Assembly: GCF_947498825.1 (NCBI RefSeq)
Contig: NZ_CANMLV010000001.1
Location: forward strand, 1-64,000
Length of the DNA: 64,000 nt
From: an uncultured Cedecea sp.
GTDB lineage: Bacteria; Pseudomonadota; Gammaproteobacteria; Enterobacterales; Enterobacteriaceae
Reading direction: 5' to 3'
Below, piece by piece: positions 10,206-18,494 of this stretch. Under the pieces are notes generated by a model. That model ran no database searches and had not been told where the DNA came from. It worked only from the letters and a program-made list of their open reading frames with translations. Position 1 is the stretch's first letter; every line of letters starts with the position of its first letter. The translations under genes and the position numbers were made by a program.

Positions 10206-10211
10206 TATAAT
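10206..10211 (+). promoter_or_regulatory. -10 element of slyB
   Basis: A perfect TATAAT 51 bases before the slyB ATG. No good -35 hexamer lies at the right distance, and I did not find a correctly spaced PhoP box, so regulation by PhoPQ (known for slyB in other enterics) is not shown here. Confidence 0.5.
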
Positions 10212-10262
10212 ATATATTCATGGAAGCTCATTTGAGCATTACGTCATGATCTGGAGATAGAA

Positions 10263-10730
10263 ATGATTTCACGTGTCCTGGTAGTTTCACTGGTCGGCCT
10301 GACCCTCGCGGGTTGTGTTAATAACAGAACGCTTTCTGGTGATGTGGTAAGTGCAAGTCAAGCGCAACAAGTCCAAAATGTGACATACGGTACTGTCCTG
10401 TCAGTTCGTCCGGTACAAATTCAGGGTGGTAACGATGAAAACATCGTTGGTGCTATCGGCGGTGCGGTACTCGGGGGATTCCTGGGTAATACTGTTGGCG
10501 GTGGTACGGGTCGTTCACTGGCAACCGCAGCAGGCGCAATTGCAGGTGGTTTAGCCGGTCAGGAAGCTCAAGGTGCCCTGAACCGCACTAACGGCGTCCA
10601 AATGGAAATTCGTGAAGATAGCGGCAGAACAATTGTTGTTACCCAGAAACAAGACGCGACTCGCTTCTCTGTTGGTCAGCGTGTTGCACTGATTGGTAAT
10701 GGTAACCAGATCTCTGTGTCTCCACGTTAG
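10263..10730 (+). CDS. slyB: Outer-membrane lipoprotein SlyB
   Basis: 155-residue lipoprotein with signal peptide and lipobox LAGC (Cys18). A glycine-zipper segment, GAIGGAVLGGFLGNTVGGGTG and AGAIAGGLAGQ (about residues 60-100), is followed by a beta-rich domain. SlyB belongs to the PhoPQ-controlled envelope-integrity proteins and forms oligomers that stabilise outer-membrane proteins. Ends in a strong terminator; convergent with slyA. Confidence 0.96.
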   Translation: MISRVLVVSLVGLTLAGCVNNRTLSGDVVSASQAQQVQNVTYGTVLSVRPVQIQGGNDENIVGAIGGAVLGGFLGNTVGGGTGRSLATAAGAIAGGLAGQEAQGALNRTNGVQMEIREDSGRTIVVTQKQDATRFSVGQRVALIGNGNQISVSPR

Positions 10731-10738
10731 TCTGACTA

Positions 10739-10766
10739 AAGGCCTGCCTGTTATCGGGCAGGCCTT
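10739..10766 (+). terminator. terminator of slyB
   Basis: AAGGCCTGCC and GGCAGGCCTT, ten perfect pairs around an eight-base loop, starting eight bases after the slyB stop. Confidence 0.8.
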
Positions 10767-10898
10767 ATGATTTCCCTCATCTTTACAAGTCATTTGCCGG
10801 GACAATATCTGAATAAATATTTTCAGACTAAAGCGTGCCCTTATCTGAGTACAGATAACCTGCAAATCACTTCAGATTCTACGGGTATGAAAGACTGG

Positions 10899-11336
10899 CT
10901 AAGCCTCACCCTCTTGCAACGTGGTGATGTTTTTTTCCAGTCTCCCTATCAGATTAATCAGCTGCGATTGTTCTTCCGGGCTAATACCCGCCAGAATCTC
11001 ACAACGTGTTACACCGATAACATGTTCCATTTGTTCGATGATATCCCCAGCGTTTTCCGTTAGCGTAATACGCTTGGCACGACGATCGAAGGCGCAGGTG
11101 CGGCGAGCAATAAGCCCTTTCTTTTCCAGTTGATCCAGAGTGCGAACCAGTGAGGGTTGCTCAATACCAATCGCTTTTGCCAGCTGAATTTGTGACTGCT
11201 CGGGAGGCATTTGATGGATACTATGCAGTGTTACCCAGTGAGTCTGAGTCAATTCCAATGGCTTTAATCGGTGATCGATTAATGCGCGCCAGAGACGTAC
11301 TAAGCGGGATAAGTCCGATCCTAATGGCGATTCCAA
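10899..11336 (-). CDS. slyA: Transcriptional regulator SlyA (MarR family)
   Basis: 145 residues if started at the TTG of 11336 ([15 protein letters not shown]). An AAGGAGG Shine-Dalgarno ends directly against a GTG at 11342 but has ideal five-base spacing to this TTG, so I prefer TTG; GTG would add two residues. Winged-helix MarR fold: recognition helix [17 protein letters not shown] and wing [10 protein letters not shown]. SlyA dimers counter H-NS silencing of virulence and envelope genes in several enterics. No slyA-adjacent ydhIJK efflux genes or sodC are present, unlike E. coli. Confidence 0.96.
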   Translation of the reverse strand: MESPLGSDLSRLVRLWRALIDHRLKPLELTQTHWVTLHSIHQMPPEQSQIQLAKAIGIEQPSLVRTLDQLEKKGLIARRTCAFDRRAKRITLTENAGDIIEQMEHVIGVTRCEILAGISPEEQSQLINLIGRLEKNITTLQEGEA

Positions 11337-11855
11337 TTTCACCTCCTTATAATTAGCTCACTAACTTAAATTGCCGATCCTAACGTATTGTGCAGGCATT
11401 AAATGCTAAAAACAAATCCCTTATTTTAATCGCGTTTATTTACCCGCTCCCCTCTTTTCGTTATACAGGTTAACAAAAATGAAAAAAATCCTTAAAGTTT
11501 TAAGGGTTATCACTATTGATTTCATTTCTGAGTTCGCAAAAACCAGACAGGTATTGGTTTCATTATTATATTTTTTCTACGATAAAACTTAAGTAACAGC
11601 ACACAAAAATAGTAAATGAAACGCGTTAAATCAGCGTATTTTGTTCTTTAAGTGTCTGTGATGCTCAGTCAGACAATGCATTTCAGGTCAATCTAACACG
11701 TTGTTTATCTTTTGCCAAAGAGGGAAGTAATTCATATAATAACAGCCACTTAACTAATGCACATAAGATGTCCAATTTATTATCACCTGCCTGCCCATAG
11801 TGTATGAGCAGACAGTCACCAGGACGGAGACATTATTTATGTCTGTCCGCTAACA
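11337..11855. other. slyA upstream region, no supported gene
   Basis: About 520 bp, very AT-rich. It holds the slyA promoter, an unsupported 37-codon frame at 11479-11592, and an imperfect hairpin at 11822-11848 just past the ydhF stop (GGAC..AGACAT / ATGTCTGTCC) that may terminate ydhF. Confidence 0.5.
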
Positions 11856-12752
11856 TTAAGGAACGTCGTAGCCTAATGCTGCTTTACGGATGCGGAACCA
11901 TTGCTGACGATCCATTTCCAGCGACAGAGAGTGAACCGCAGAACGTACACGTTCAATTTTTCCTGAACCGATAATAGGTAGCGGTAGAGACGGTAAACGC
12001 ATTATCCATGCATAAACAACCTGATCGATCGTTTCAGCCCCCAGTTCTTCGGCAACAATTTGCAACTCATCACGCAATGGCTGATATTGCGCATCATTAA
12101 ATAACGTGCCGCCGCCTAAACAAGACCACGCCATCGGACGAATACGTAACTGCTGCAGTTGATCCAAAGTACCATCCAGTAACAGAGGCTGGTGAACCGG
12201 AGAAATTTCAACTTGATTCGTCGCCAGCGTAAAGGGCAGCCGAGACTGTAACAAGGTAAACTGGGCTGGCGTAAAGTTAGACACACCAAAATGGCGCACT
12301 TTACCGCTTTGGTGTAACTGTATAAATGCACTAGCGACGTCATCTGCATCCATTAATGGATCAGGACGATGAATCAGCAACAGATCCAGATAGTCTGTTG
12401 CGAGATTGCTTAGCGAATTTTCGGCACTGCGAATAATGTAGTCGCGCTCGGTAATATAGTGACCAATTTTATTTTCAGCTTTTGCCCTTGTCGCTATGCC
12501 ACATTTACTGACAATCTGTATTTCGCTGCGTAAATGGCCGACCTGTCGTAGAGCATTGCCAAAAGCAGCCTCACACTGATAACCGCCGTAAATATCGGCA
12601 TGATCGACGGTAGTTATTCCCAGCTCCACATGCTCTTCGATAAAACGGGCTAGTTGGCCGGAGGTCATTCCCCACTCCATCAAACGCCAGTATCCCATTA
12701 CCAGGCGCGAAAATTCCGGCCCCTGGGGAGCTATTTTAATACGCTGTACCAT
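11856..12752 (-). CDS. ydhF: Aldo-keto reductase YdhF
   Basis: 298-residue cytosolic NADP(H)-dependent aldo-keto reductase. The TIM-barrel tetrad is visible: Asp50 (TTVDHADIYGGY), Tyr55, Lys83 (IVSKCGI) and His128 (LLLIHRPDPL); the cofactor end is PIIGSGKIERV near residue 260. The physiological substrate is not known from sequence. It lies just downstream of ydhL on the same strand, as in E. coli, 103 bp apart. Confidence 0.94.
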   Translation of the reverse strand: MVQRIKIAPQGPEFSRLVMGYWRLMEWGMTSGQLARFIEEHVELGITTVDHADIYGGYQCEAAFGNALRQVGHLRSEIQIVSKCGIATRAKAENKIGHYITERDYIIRSAENSLSNLATDYLDLLLIHRPDPLMDADDVASAFIQLHQSGKVRHFGVSNFTPAQFTLLQSRLPFTLATNQVEISPVHQPLLLDGTLDQLQQLRIRPMAWSCLGGGTLFNDAQYQPLRDELQIVAEELGAETIDQVVYAWIMRLPSLPLPIIGSGKIERVRSAVHSLSLEMDRQQWFRIRKAALGYDVP

Positions 12753-12855
12753 AACGTTATCGCCTTATTAAGAAAAAACAGAATCAATATCTGTCCAGGA
12801 TAATTTGAACGGTTCTGAACACCCGCAGCATGCCAGTAACCTGTAGTCCATGGTG

Positions 12856-13095
12856 TTAAAACAGAGACGGCTGCTCAGGTTCTTCGCCAGACGCCACTTT
12901 TGTGGTGCGGAGTTTACGCAACAGACGCTGGTGACACAGACGCAATACCTCTTGTTTTTGACCATCCGTCATCGTCTGCCAGCGAAAACGTTCGTCGCGA
13001 CTACGAAAGCAGCCACGACAAAAACCGCGCTCATCTGACTGGCAGATACCGCGGCACGGACTTTGAAGTGGAAAAAACTCAAGCTGCTCTGACAC
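12856..13095 (-). CDS. ydhL: DUF1289 protein YdhL
   Basis: 79-residue protein with the DUF1289 cysteine cluster: SPCRGICQSDERGFCRGCFRS gives CxxxC and CxxC pairs (Cys14, 18, 26, 29), suggesting zinc or Fe-S binding. Function unknown. Divergent from nemR; the same neighbour order occurs in E. coli. Confidence 0.9.
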   Translation of the reverse strand: MSEQLEFFPLQSPCRGICQSDERGFCRGCFRSRDERFRWQTMTDGQKQEVLRLCHQRLLRKLRTTKVASGEEPEQPSLF

Positions 13096-13290
13096 GTATC
13101 GCCCCCTGCTGCTGTGATAAGGTAATTGAAGTCGGATAAACAGCTACTTGCAAGTGATAAATATCAATAATGTCGGATTGCAAGCTAAACAAATCATTCA
13201 GCCAGGTAAGCGTTGACCGCCTTATAAGGGGTGTTTATCCCTTAACAAATCGAGCTCCAGGATTTAAAATTATTCATCCTCTACTTGCAT

Positions 13291-13306
13291 TAGACCGACT
13301 GGTCTA
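13291..13306. promoter_or_regulatory. NemR operator (nemR promoter)
   Basis: TAGACCGACTGGTCTA, a perfect palindrome of TAGACC-N4-GGTCTA, ends 13 bases before the nemR ATG. This is the known NemR box form; bound NemR would autorepress the nemR-nemA-gloA operon until electrophiles or HOCl release it. Confidence 0.88.
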
Positions 13307-13319
13307 TTATATTCACCTT

Positions 13320-13919
13320 ATGAACAGACACCCTGAACATGATACGCGTGAACATCTGCTGGCTACTGGCGAGACGCTCTGTCTGGCCTTAGGCTTTACC
13401 GGCATGGGACTGAGTGAATTACTCCGCACAGCGGAAGTTCCTAAAGGCTCCTTCTACCACTATTTTCGTTCAAAAGAAGCCTTTGGCGTTGCCATGCTGG
13501 AGCGTTACTACCAGCGGTATAATCAACATTTCAGTGAACAACTGAATGTCCCGCAAGGTCACCATGCAGAACGTTTGTTGGACTGGTATCAGAATGCATT
13601 GTCTGAATTTAAGGCTTGTGGGCACTTAACGCATTGTCTGGGATTAAAACTGTCCGCCGAGGTTTGCGATCTTTCGGAAGATATGCGAGCAGCCCTCGAC
13701 AAAGGAGCCGCCAAATTTATGGTCATACTGACGGATACACTTGAAAAAGTTCGTCAGGAAAACAGGATCAGTTTTGACGGTGAAACAGCTGTTCTGGCCC
13801 AAATATTATATGTGTTGTGGCTGGGAGCGGGCCTGCAGGCGAAATTATCCCGCAATCCGGCAGCGCTAGAAAATGCCCTGGCACATATCAAAAGTATCCT
13901 TGTTGTACCTGTCAACTGA
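13320..13919 (+). CDS. nemR: Electrophile/HOCl-sensing repressor NemR (TetR family)
   Basis: 199 residues from ATG 13320 (MNRHPEHDTREHLLATGE), exactly the E. coli length; the longer open frame from 13170 runs across the operator and is not used. TetR helix-turn-helix: GFTGMGLSELLRTAEVPKGSFYHYF (28-49). The redox residues Cys106 (LTHCLGLK) and Lys175 (LQAKLSR), which in E. coli form the HOCl-induced Cys-Lys bond, are at identical positions. Controls nemA and gloA, detoxifying electrophiles and methylglyoxal. A terminator-like hairpin overlaps its 3' end. Confidence 0.97.
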   Translation: MNRHPEHDTREHLLATGETLCLALGFTGMGLSELLRTAEVPKGSFYHYFRSKEAFGVAMLERYYQRYNQHFSEQLNVPQGHHAERLLDWYQNALSEFKACGHLTHCLGLKLSAEVCDLSEDMRAALDKGAAKFMVILTDTLEKVRQENRISFDGETAVLAQILYVLWLGAGLQAKLSRNPAALENALAHIKSILVVPVN

Positions 13920-13933
13920 CAGGTATTTTATTT
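13906..13933 (+). terminator. terminator-like hairpin at the nemR/nemA junction
   Basis: TACCTGTC and GACAGGTA (eight pairs, AACT loop) overlap the nemR stop codon and are followed by TTTTATTT. This should lower read-through from nemR into nemA. Confidence 0.7.
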
Positions 13934-13943
13934 CCCACAAAAC

Positions 13944-13961
13944 TAATCGACCGGTCTATTA
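13944..13961. promoter_or_regulatory. second NemR-like palindrome before nemA
   Basis: TAATCGACCGGTCTATTA: the same GACC/GGTC half-sites as the nemR operator but with no spacer between them and one mismatch in the outer arm. It sits nine bases before the nemA ATG. Confidence 0.5.
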
Positions 13962-13970
13962 GAGGCATTT

Positions 13971-15074
13971 ATGTCCACTGCAAAAATATTTACCCCACTG
14001 AAAGTTGGGGCTGTTACTGTCGCTAACCGTATTTTTATGGCTCCACTTACTCGTTTACGTAGTATCGAGCCGGGTGATATTCCTACAGAGTTAATGGTCG
14101 ACTACTATCAGCAGCGCGCCAGCTCCGGACTTATCATCACTGAAGCGACCCAAATTTCTTTCCAGTCTAAAGGCTATGCCGGAGCACCGGGCCTGCACAC
14201 TGATGAACAAATTGCCGCCTGGAAAAAGATCACGGCTGCCGTGCATCAGCAGACCGGGCATATTGCAGTCCAGCTTTGGCATACCGGACGTATCTCTCAT
14301 TACAGTATTCAACCAGACCAGCAGGCACCGGTTGCCCCTTCTGCGCTGAGTGCCGGCACCCGTACCTCGCTACGTGACGAAAATGGTGAGGCTATCCGGG
14401 TCGATACCTCCCTTCCCCGTGCTCTGGAGTTACATGAGATCCCGGGTATCGTCGCAGATTTCCGGCATGCCGCAGCCAGTGCAAAAGAAGCAGGTTTTGA
14501 CTTACTTGAACTGCATGGCGCCCACGGTTATTTACTGCACCAATTCCTGTCAGCGTCGGCAAATCATCGTACGGATGCGTATGGCGGTAGTCGTGAAAAT
14601 CGTGCTCGTTTGTTGCTGGAAGTGGTAGATGCCGTCTGTGCGGAATGGGGAGCATCACGTATTGGTATCCGCCTCTCGCCAGTCGGAAGCTTCCAGAATG
14701 TCGATAATGGTGTCAATGAAGAAGAAGATGCCTTGTATCTGATTGATGAACTCAATAAACGGGATATTGCTTATATTCATCTCTCCGAACCTGACTGGGC
14801 TGGCGGCTTACCTTATACTGAGGAGTTCCGTCAGAAGGTTCGTGAGCACTTTAAAGGGGTGATTATTGGCGCTGGTGCCTATACCTTGGATAAAGCCAAC
14901 GCATTGATTGATAAGGGATTGATAGATGCAGTTGCCTTTGGTCGCGACTACATTGCAAACCCTGATCTGGTTGCACGTTTCCAGCATAATTATCCGTTGA
15001 ATGAACAACGCCCGGAGCTCTTCTACGGCGGCGGCGCTGAAGGCTATACCGACTACCCCACATGGTCTGAATAA
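13971..15074 (+). CDS. nemA: N-ethylmaleimide reductase (Old Yellow Enzyme family)
   Basis: 367-residue FMN-dependent ene-reductase acting on electrophilic alkenes, nitro compounds and nitrate esters. Family residues: active-site [13 protein letters not shown] with His182 and His185, and FMN/phosphate-binding [15 protein letters not shown] and [13 protein letters not shown] near the end. Second gene of nemR-nemA-gloA, 51 bp after nemR, with its own candidate operator in the gap. Confidence 0.97.
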   Translation: MSTAKIFTPLKVGAVTVANRIFMAPLTRLRSIEPGDIPTELMVDYYQQRASSGLIITEATQISFQSKGYAGAPGLHTDEQIAAWKKITAAVHQQTGHIAVQLWHTGRISHYSIQPDQQAPVAPSALSAGTRTSLRDENGEAIRVDTSLPRALELHEIPGIVADFRHAAASAKEAGFDLLELHGAHGYLLHQFLSASANHRTDAYGGSRENRARLLLEVVDAVCAEWGASRIGIRLSPVGSFQNVDNGVNEEEDALYLIDELNKRDIAYIHLSEPDWAGGLPYTEEFRQKVREHFKGVIIGAGAYTLDKANALIDKGLIDAVAFGRDYIANPDLVARFQHNYPLNEQRPELFYGGGAEGYTDYPTWSE

Positions 15075-15155
15075 AGCCATCCATTGATAGCGGCGTACAA
15101 TCGCCGCTATACTCTGTATATCTTGCAATCCACAACGTTATTTAATGAGGACAAT

Positions 15156-15563
15156 ATGCGCCTACTCCATACCATGCTGCGTGTTGGTGATTTACAGCGT
15201 TCAATTGATTTTTATACCAAAGTACTGGGCATGAGCTTACTGCGTACCAGCGAAAATACCGAATATAAATACACGCTTGCTTTTGTGGGTTACTGCCCGG
15301 AAAGTGAAGGTGCGGTGCTTGAACTGACCTATAACTGGGGTGTTGACAGTTATGATTCAGGTAATGCTTATGGTCATATTGCCCTGAGCGTTGATAACGC
15401 AGCTGAAGCCTGTGAACGTATCCGGAATAATGGCGGAAATGTGACCCGTGAAGCAGGTCCGGTAAAAGGTGGCACGACCGTTATCGCTTTTGTTGAAGAT
15501 CCTGACGGTTATAAAATTGAGCTGATCGAAGAAAAAGATGCAGGTAAAGGCTTAGGTCATTAA
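15156..15563 (+). CDS. gloA: Lactoylglutathione lyase (glyoxalase I)
   Basis: 135 residues from ATG 15156 ([14 protein letters not shown]); an upstream in-frame extension from 15084 is unsupported. Ni2+-dependent isomerase converting the methylglyoxal-glutathione hemithioacetal to S-lactoylglutathione. The metal ligands His5, Glu56, His74 and Glu122 are all present. Likely co-transcribed with nemRA, 81 bp upstream, as in E. coli. Confidence 0.98.
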   Translation: MRLLHTMLRVGDLQRSIDFYTKVLGMSLLRTSENTEYKYTLAFVGYCPESEGAVLELTYNWGVDSYDSGNAYGHIALSVDNAAEACERIRNNGGNVTREAGPVKGGTTVIAFVEDPDGYKIELIEEKDAGKGLGH

Positions 15564-15572
15564 TTTACGTTG

Positions 15573-15595
15573 CTGGACGTATCTCCTGCGTCCAG
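15573..15595. terminator. hairpin after gloA
   Basis: CTGGACG and CGTCCAG, seven pairs around a nine-base loop, between gloA and rnt. No U-tract; it may be a weak terminator or a processing site. Confidence 0.35.
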
Positions 15596-15660
15596 TACTG
15601 CATACCTTGCTGAATTTTGTCATAATATGCCTTGTATCTTTCCAGTCTTAAGAGAATCAG

Positions 15661-16320
15661 ATGTCAGACAACACGCAATTGCATAGTTTGTGCGAACGTT
15701 TTCGTGGTTTTTATCCGGTGGTTATCGATGTTGAAACCGCAGGCTTTCACGCCAAGACGGATGCGTTACTGGAAATAGCCGCAATCACGCTGAAGATGGA
15801 TCAAGACGGTTGGTTGCTGCCTGATGAGACGTTACATTTTCATGTTGAGCCCTTTGAAGGTGCGAATCTGCAACCCGAAGCCCTCGCCTTTAATGGTATT
15901 GATCCCCATAATCCACTACGTGGCGCTGTCAGTGAATATGATGCCCTGCATGCCATCTTTAAAGCCGTACGTAAAGGCATGAAAGAGACCGAATGTAGCC
16001 GTGCAATTATGGTGGCGCATAACGCAACCTTTGATCACGGTTTTACTATGGCTGCCGCTGAGCGGGCATCATTAAAACGCAACCCGTTTCATCCTTTTGT
16101 CACCTTCGATACCGCGGCCCTGAGCGGACTTGCTCTTGGACAGACTGTTCTGGCTAAAGCCTGTAATGCAGCAGGATTGAATTTTGATAATTCACAGGCA
16201 CATTCTGCCCTTTATGATACAGAGCAAACGGCACGACTATTTTGCGAAATAGTCAATCGCTGGAAACGTCTGGGGGGCTGGCCACTCGCGCTCCCGGAAC
16301 CTTCAGAACCCGCCAGCTAA
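15661..16320 (+). CDS. rnt: Ribonuclease T
   Basis: 219-residue DEDDh 3'-5' exoribonuclease that trims tRNA and other stable RNA 3' ends. Catalytic residues Asp23 and Glu25 (VIDVETAG), Asp125 (HNATFDHGF), His181 and Asp186 ([12 protein letters not shown]) match E. coli numbering. The lhr helicase gene that follows rnt in E. coli is missing; grxD is the convergent neighbour. Confidence 0.98.
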   Translation: MSDNTQLHSLCERFRGFYPVVIDVETAGFHAKTDALLEIAAITLKMDQDGWLLPDETLHFHVEPFEGANLQPEALAFNGIDPHNPLRGAVSEYDALHAIFKAVRKGMKETECSRAIMVAHNATFDHGFTMAAAERASLKRNPFHPFVTFDTAALSGLALGQTVLAKACNAAGLNFDNSQAHSALYDTEQTARLFCEIVNRWKRLGGWPLALPEPSEPAS

Positions 16321-16351
16321 ACCCGGTCATATTGTAACTGAAGAAAGCTGA

Positions 16352-16402
16352 CCGGTTCGGCAAGAACCGGCCATTGAGGGACAGGCTGAGTTATTCAGCC
16401 TG
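16352..16402. terminator. paired hairpins between rnt and grxD
   Basis: Two stems lie between the convergent genes: CCGGTTC/GAACCGG (16352-16370) and CAGGCTGA/TCAGCCTG (16382-16402). Each can act for one or both strands; U-tracts are weak. Confidence 0.6.
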
Positions 16403-16407
16403 GCTCA

Positions 16408-16743
16408 TTACGCGTCAGAAGCAGGATACTTTGCTGCTGTTTCTTTGATGAGGCTTTGCAACTCACCACGCTGATACATCTCAATAATGATATCGCATCC
16501 ACCAACCAACTCACCATCAACCCACAGTTGTGGGAATGTCGGCCAGTTTGCATATTTAGGCAACTCAGCACGGATATCCGGGTTCTGTAAAATATCGACA
16601 TAAGCGAAACGCTCACCGCAGCCAGACAAAGCCTGTACTGCCTGAGCAGAGAAACCGCAACTTGGTAATTTTGGGGAGCCTTTCATGTAGAGAAGAATTG
16701 GGTTCTCTGCAATCTGGCGTTGGATTTTTTCTAATGTGCTCAT
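16408..16743 (-). CDS. grxD: Monothiol glutaredoxin GrxD (Grx4)
   Basis: 111-residue CGFS-type glutaredoxin. The signature KLPSCGFSAQ has Cys29, which together with glutathione binds a bridging [2Fe-2S] cluster; WPTFPQLWVDGELVGGCDI completes the glutathione site. Acts in Fe-S cluster trafficking, often with BolA. Four residues shorter than E. coli at the ends, otherwise collinear. Confidence 0.97.
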   Translation of the reverse strand: MSTLEKIQRQIAENPILLYMKGSPKLPSCGFSAQAVQALSGCGERFAYVDILQNPDIRAELPKYANWPTFPQLWVDGELVGGCDIIIEMYQRGELQSLIKETAAKYPASDA

Positions 16744-17236
16744 TGTTATGCTTCCTCAGACTTTTATACAACTTTAGCTGCTCATTGTATCCATGAGAGA
16801 CCATACCAGAAAACACCATTTTTTATGTGGTTTTCGAAAATGGAACCATCAATGATGAAATATTCAGCAAAACCTGCTTAGTCAAGCCTGCAAGTCAGCC
16901 ATAAATCCAAGGTGAGCAGCCCTGATTGTTTAAATTTTTAGCGTCAGATAACATTATGCGTTTTTCATCGGTTATTGCTATTAACATAAATGGCGTTTAT
17001 GCATTAGAATTAACGCGTTTCGCTAATACAGAAAAATGAATAACGATTTTCGCTAATATCTACCTCCAATTATTCGCACCGCTTGCAGACACTGAGCGAA
17101 AAGAGCCGATCGGTACAGGTAAATACTGTAACTCGACAAATCTTACAGCCACAGCATCCAAGTCATTTGCAGTATGACGGAGATAAACCGCGCATGGTGC
17201 TGACCATCATGCTTTCTTTCATCAGAGGATTGACGA
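16744..17236. other. grxD/mepH divergent region, nothing clear
   Basis: 493 bp, AT-rich, presumably holding both promoters. A sequence near 17155-17184 (CCAAGTCATTTGCAGTATGACGGAGATA) resembles the right arm of the ERIC-like repeat but is too decayed to call. Confidence 0.4.
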
Positions 17237-18061
17237 GTGACACGGATAACAATACGTTCTCTTACTCTCTGTACTCTGCTATTCGCTTTGTCCTGGACAC
17301 CGGTAACTCAGGCATCTCAGCAAACCCGAACCACTGAGCTGACGCAAAGCACCGCTAAAAAGAATAAAGAGAAAAGCCGGCAAAACAATAGCAAAACTCC
17401 CCCACCTAAAAAACAGCATCACGCAAGCACCAGTACCAATAAAACCCGTTCGGTTAACAAGTCTAAACCTGCTGCGAAAACAACTAAGCCATCACGCGCC
17501 GCGAACAAAAAAAATACCGCAAAGGCCATTTCAGCATCAGGAATAAAAACCGCCGTTCAGTCAGGTAAATGCGTTAATAAAAAAGGCAAAAAAACAATCT
17601 GCGCAGCTAAACCAGCCGCAAATCTGACATTATCGCAAGCCCATAAAGCGCGGGTACAAAAAGCGCAAAAAACAGCAATGACTAAATTGATGGGACAATT
17701 AGGTAAACCTTATCGCTGGGGTGGTACCTCTCCGAGGACAGGTTTTGACTGTAGTGGTCTGGTTTATTACGCTTATAAAGACTTGGTGAACTTCCAGATC
17801 CCGCGTACCGCCAACGAAATGTATCATCTTGAAGATGCTGCCAGAATCAATCGTAGCGAACTTGAAAGGGGCGATTTAGTGTTCTTTCGCATTCAAGGCA
17901 GAGGTACGGCAGATCATGTGGGAGTTTATGTCGGCAACGGGAAATTTATTCAGTCACCGCGCAGTGGCCGTGATATACAGATAACATCGCTAAGTGAAGA
18001 CTACTGGCAACGCCATTACGTTGGTGCCCGTCGCGTGATGACCGCAAAAACTCTGCGTTAA
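17237..18061 (+). CDS. mepH: Murein endopeptidase MepH (NlpC/P60)
   Basis: 274 residues, starting at GTG 17237 with AGAGG eight bases upstream. An N-terminal signal peptide (about residues 1-27) precedes a Lys/Thr/Ser-rich unstructured linker of roughly 100 residues and a C-terminal NlpC/P60 domain. Catalytic residues are Cys172 (FDCSGLVYYAY) and His227 (DHVGVYVG), with Gln239 in the third position as in E. coli MepH. Periplasmic D,D-endopeptidase that cuts cross-links during cell-wall growth. E. coli has sodB and ydhP downstream; here ynhF and purR follow directly. Confidence 0.95.
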   Translation: MTRITIRSLTLCTLLFALSWTPVTQASQQTRTTELTQSTAKKNKEKSRQNNSKTPPPKKQHHASTSTNKTRSVNKSKPAAKTTKPSRAANKKNTAKAISASGIKTAVQSGKCVNKKGKKTICAAKPAANLTLSQAHKARVQKAQKTAMTKLMGQLGKPYRWGGTSPRTGFDCSGLVYYAYKDLVNFQIPRTANEMYHLEDAARINRSELERGDLVFFRIQGRGTADHVGVYVGNGKFIQSPRSGRDIQITSLSEDYWQRHYVGARRVMTAKTLR

Positions 18062-18089
18062 AAAGACTTGTGTTATTCATTTACAACAT

Positions 18090-18115
18090 TGAGGGGACAG
18101 AAAACTGCCCCCTCA
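18090..18115. terminator. terminator between mepH and ynhF
   Basis: TGAGGGGACAG and CTGCCCCCTCA, eleven pairs with one A-C mismatch and an AAAA loop, between the convergent mepH and ynhF stops. Confidence 0.7.
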
Positions 18116-18120
18116 GCTGA

Positions 18121-18210
18121 TTAATTCAGTACTGCAATAAAACCTACAATAACAATCAAAGCCAGCGTAACAACTGTCGTCTTCAGAGATAATTTCAGGT
18201 CGGTACTCAT
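18121..18210 (-). CDS. ynhF: Small membrane protein YnhF
   Basis: 29-residue protein MSTDLKLSLKTTVVTLALIV followed by IVGFIAVLN. It matches the E. coli YnhF small protein (same MSTDLK start, single hydrophobic helix, same place upstream of purR). A GGAGAG site lies a few bases before the ATG. Inner-membrane, function unknown. Far below usual gene-calling size limits. Confidence 0.88.
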   Translation of the reverse strand: MSTDLKLSLKTTVVTLALIVIVGFIAVLN

Positions 18211-18443
18211 CACTACTCTCCTTTTATGACCTTATAAAAAATAGGGCTTGAATGATTTTCCCACAATTACATAAAAAAATCATGTTATCTCTAATAATAA
18301 CAGCTTTTTTCTGCTTTCACTTTTTATCAGAATCGGCCAAAATCCCCTGCTACTTTATTACCCGGTATCCGATTAACATGCCTTCCCCATCCGATATCGT
18401 ATTCCAAAAGCCCCTGCTTGATGAAAATCGCGGGAACTGGCGA

Positions 18444-18459
18444 AGGCAATCGTTTACCT
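18444..18459. promoter_or_regulatory. PUR box O1 of purR
   Basis: AGGCAATCGTTTACCT fits every fixed position of the PurR consensus ANGCAANCGNTTNCNT. It lies 35 bp before purR and corresponds to the autoregulatory operator known in E. coli. Confidence 0.9.
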
Positions 18460-18473
18460 CAGGAGGTTTCAAT

Positions 18474-18494
18474 ATGGTCTGGAGTGACATTTAA
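18474..18494 (+). promoter_or_regulatory. six-codon leader ORF overlapping the purR start
   Basis: An AGGAGG (18461-18466), seven bases from an ATG, drives the tiny frame MVWSDI, whose TAA overlaps the purR ATG (TAATG). The purR ATG itself has only a GGAG nine bases away, inside this leader frame. Translation of purR may therefore depend on re-initiation after the leader. Confidence 0.55.

Larger units (their letters stand above)
9816..10262. other. pdxH/slyB divergent intergenic region
   Basis: 447 bp without a gene, where E. coli has mliC and anmK. It contains three separate TGTTTA words (10044, 10071, 10096), a shortened repeat (10121-10192) and the slyB promoter. No remnant of anmK or mliC is recognisable. 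Confidence 0.6.

Noticed and set aside
10841..10858. TTATCTG-AGTA-CAGATAA palindrome downstream of slyA
   Set aside because: No U-tract and only seven AT-rich pairs; not convincing as a terminator.
11479..11592. 37-codon frame MKKILKVLRVITIDFISE... upstream of slyA
   Set aside because: Weak AGG ribosome site at long spacing, very AT-rich sequence, no known family; not enough to call.
16955..17038. 27-codon frame MRFSSVIAININGVY... before mepH
   Set aside because: No ribosome-binding site and no recognisable signal or helix.
17140..17184. Possible right arm of the ERIC-like repeat before mepH
   Set aside because: Only AGTATGACGG and a degenerate flank match; too little to call a copy.
18252..18494. 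80-codon frame before purR
   Set aside because: No ribosome site at its ATG, and it contains the PUR box; only the last six codons have a good start signal, so it is treated as a leader ORF.
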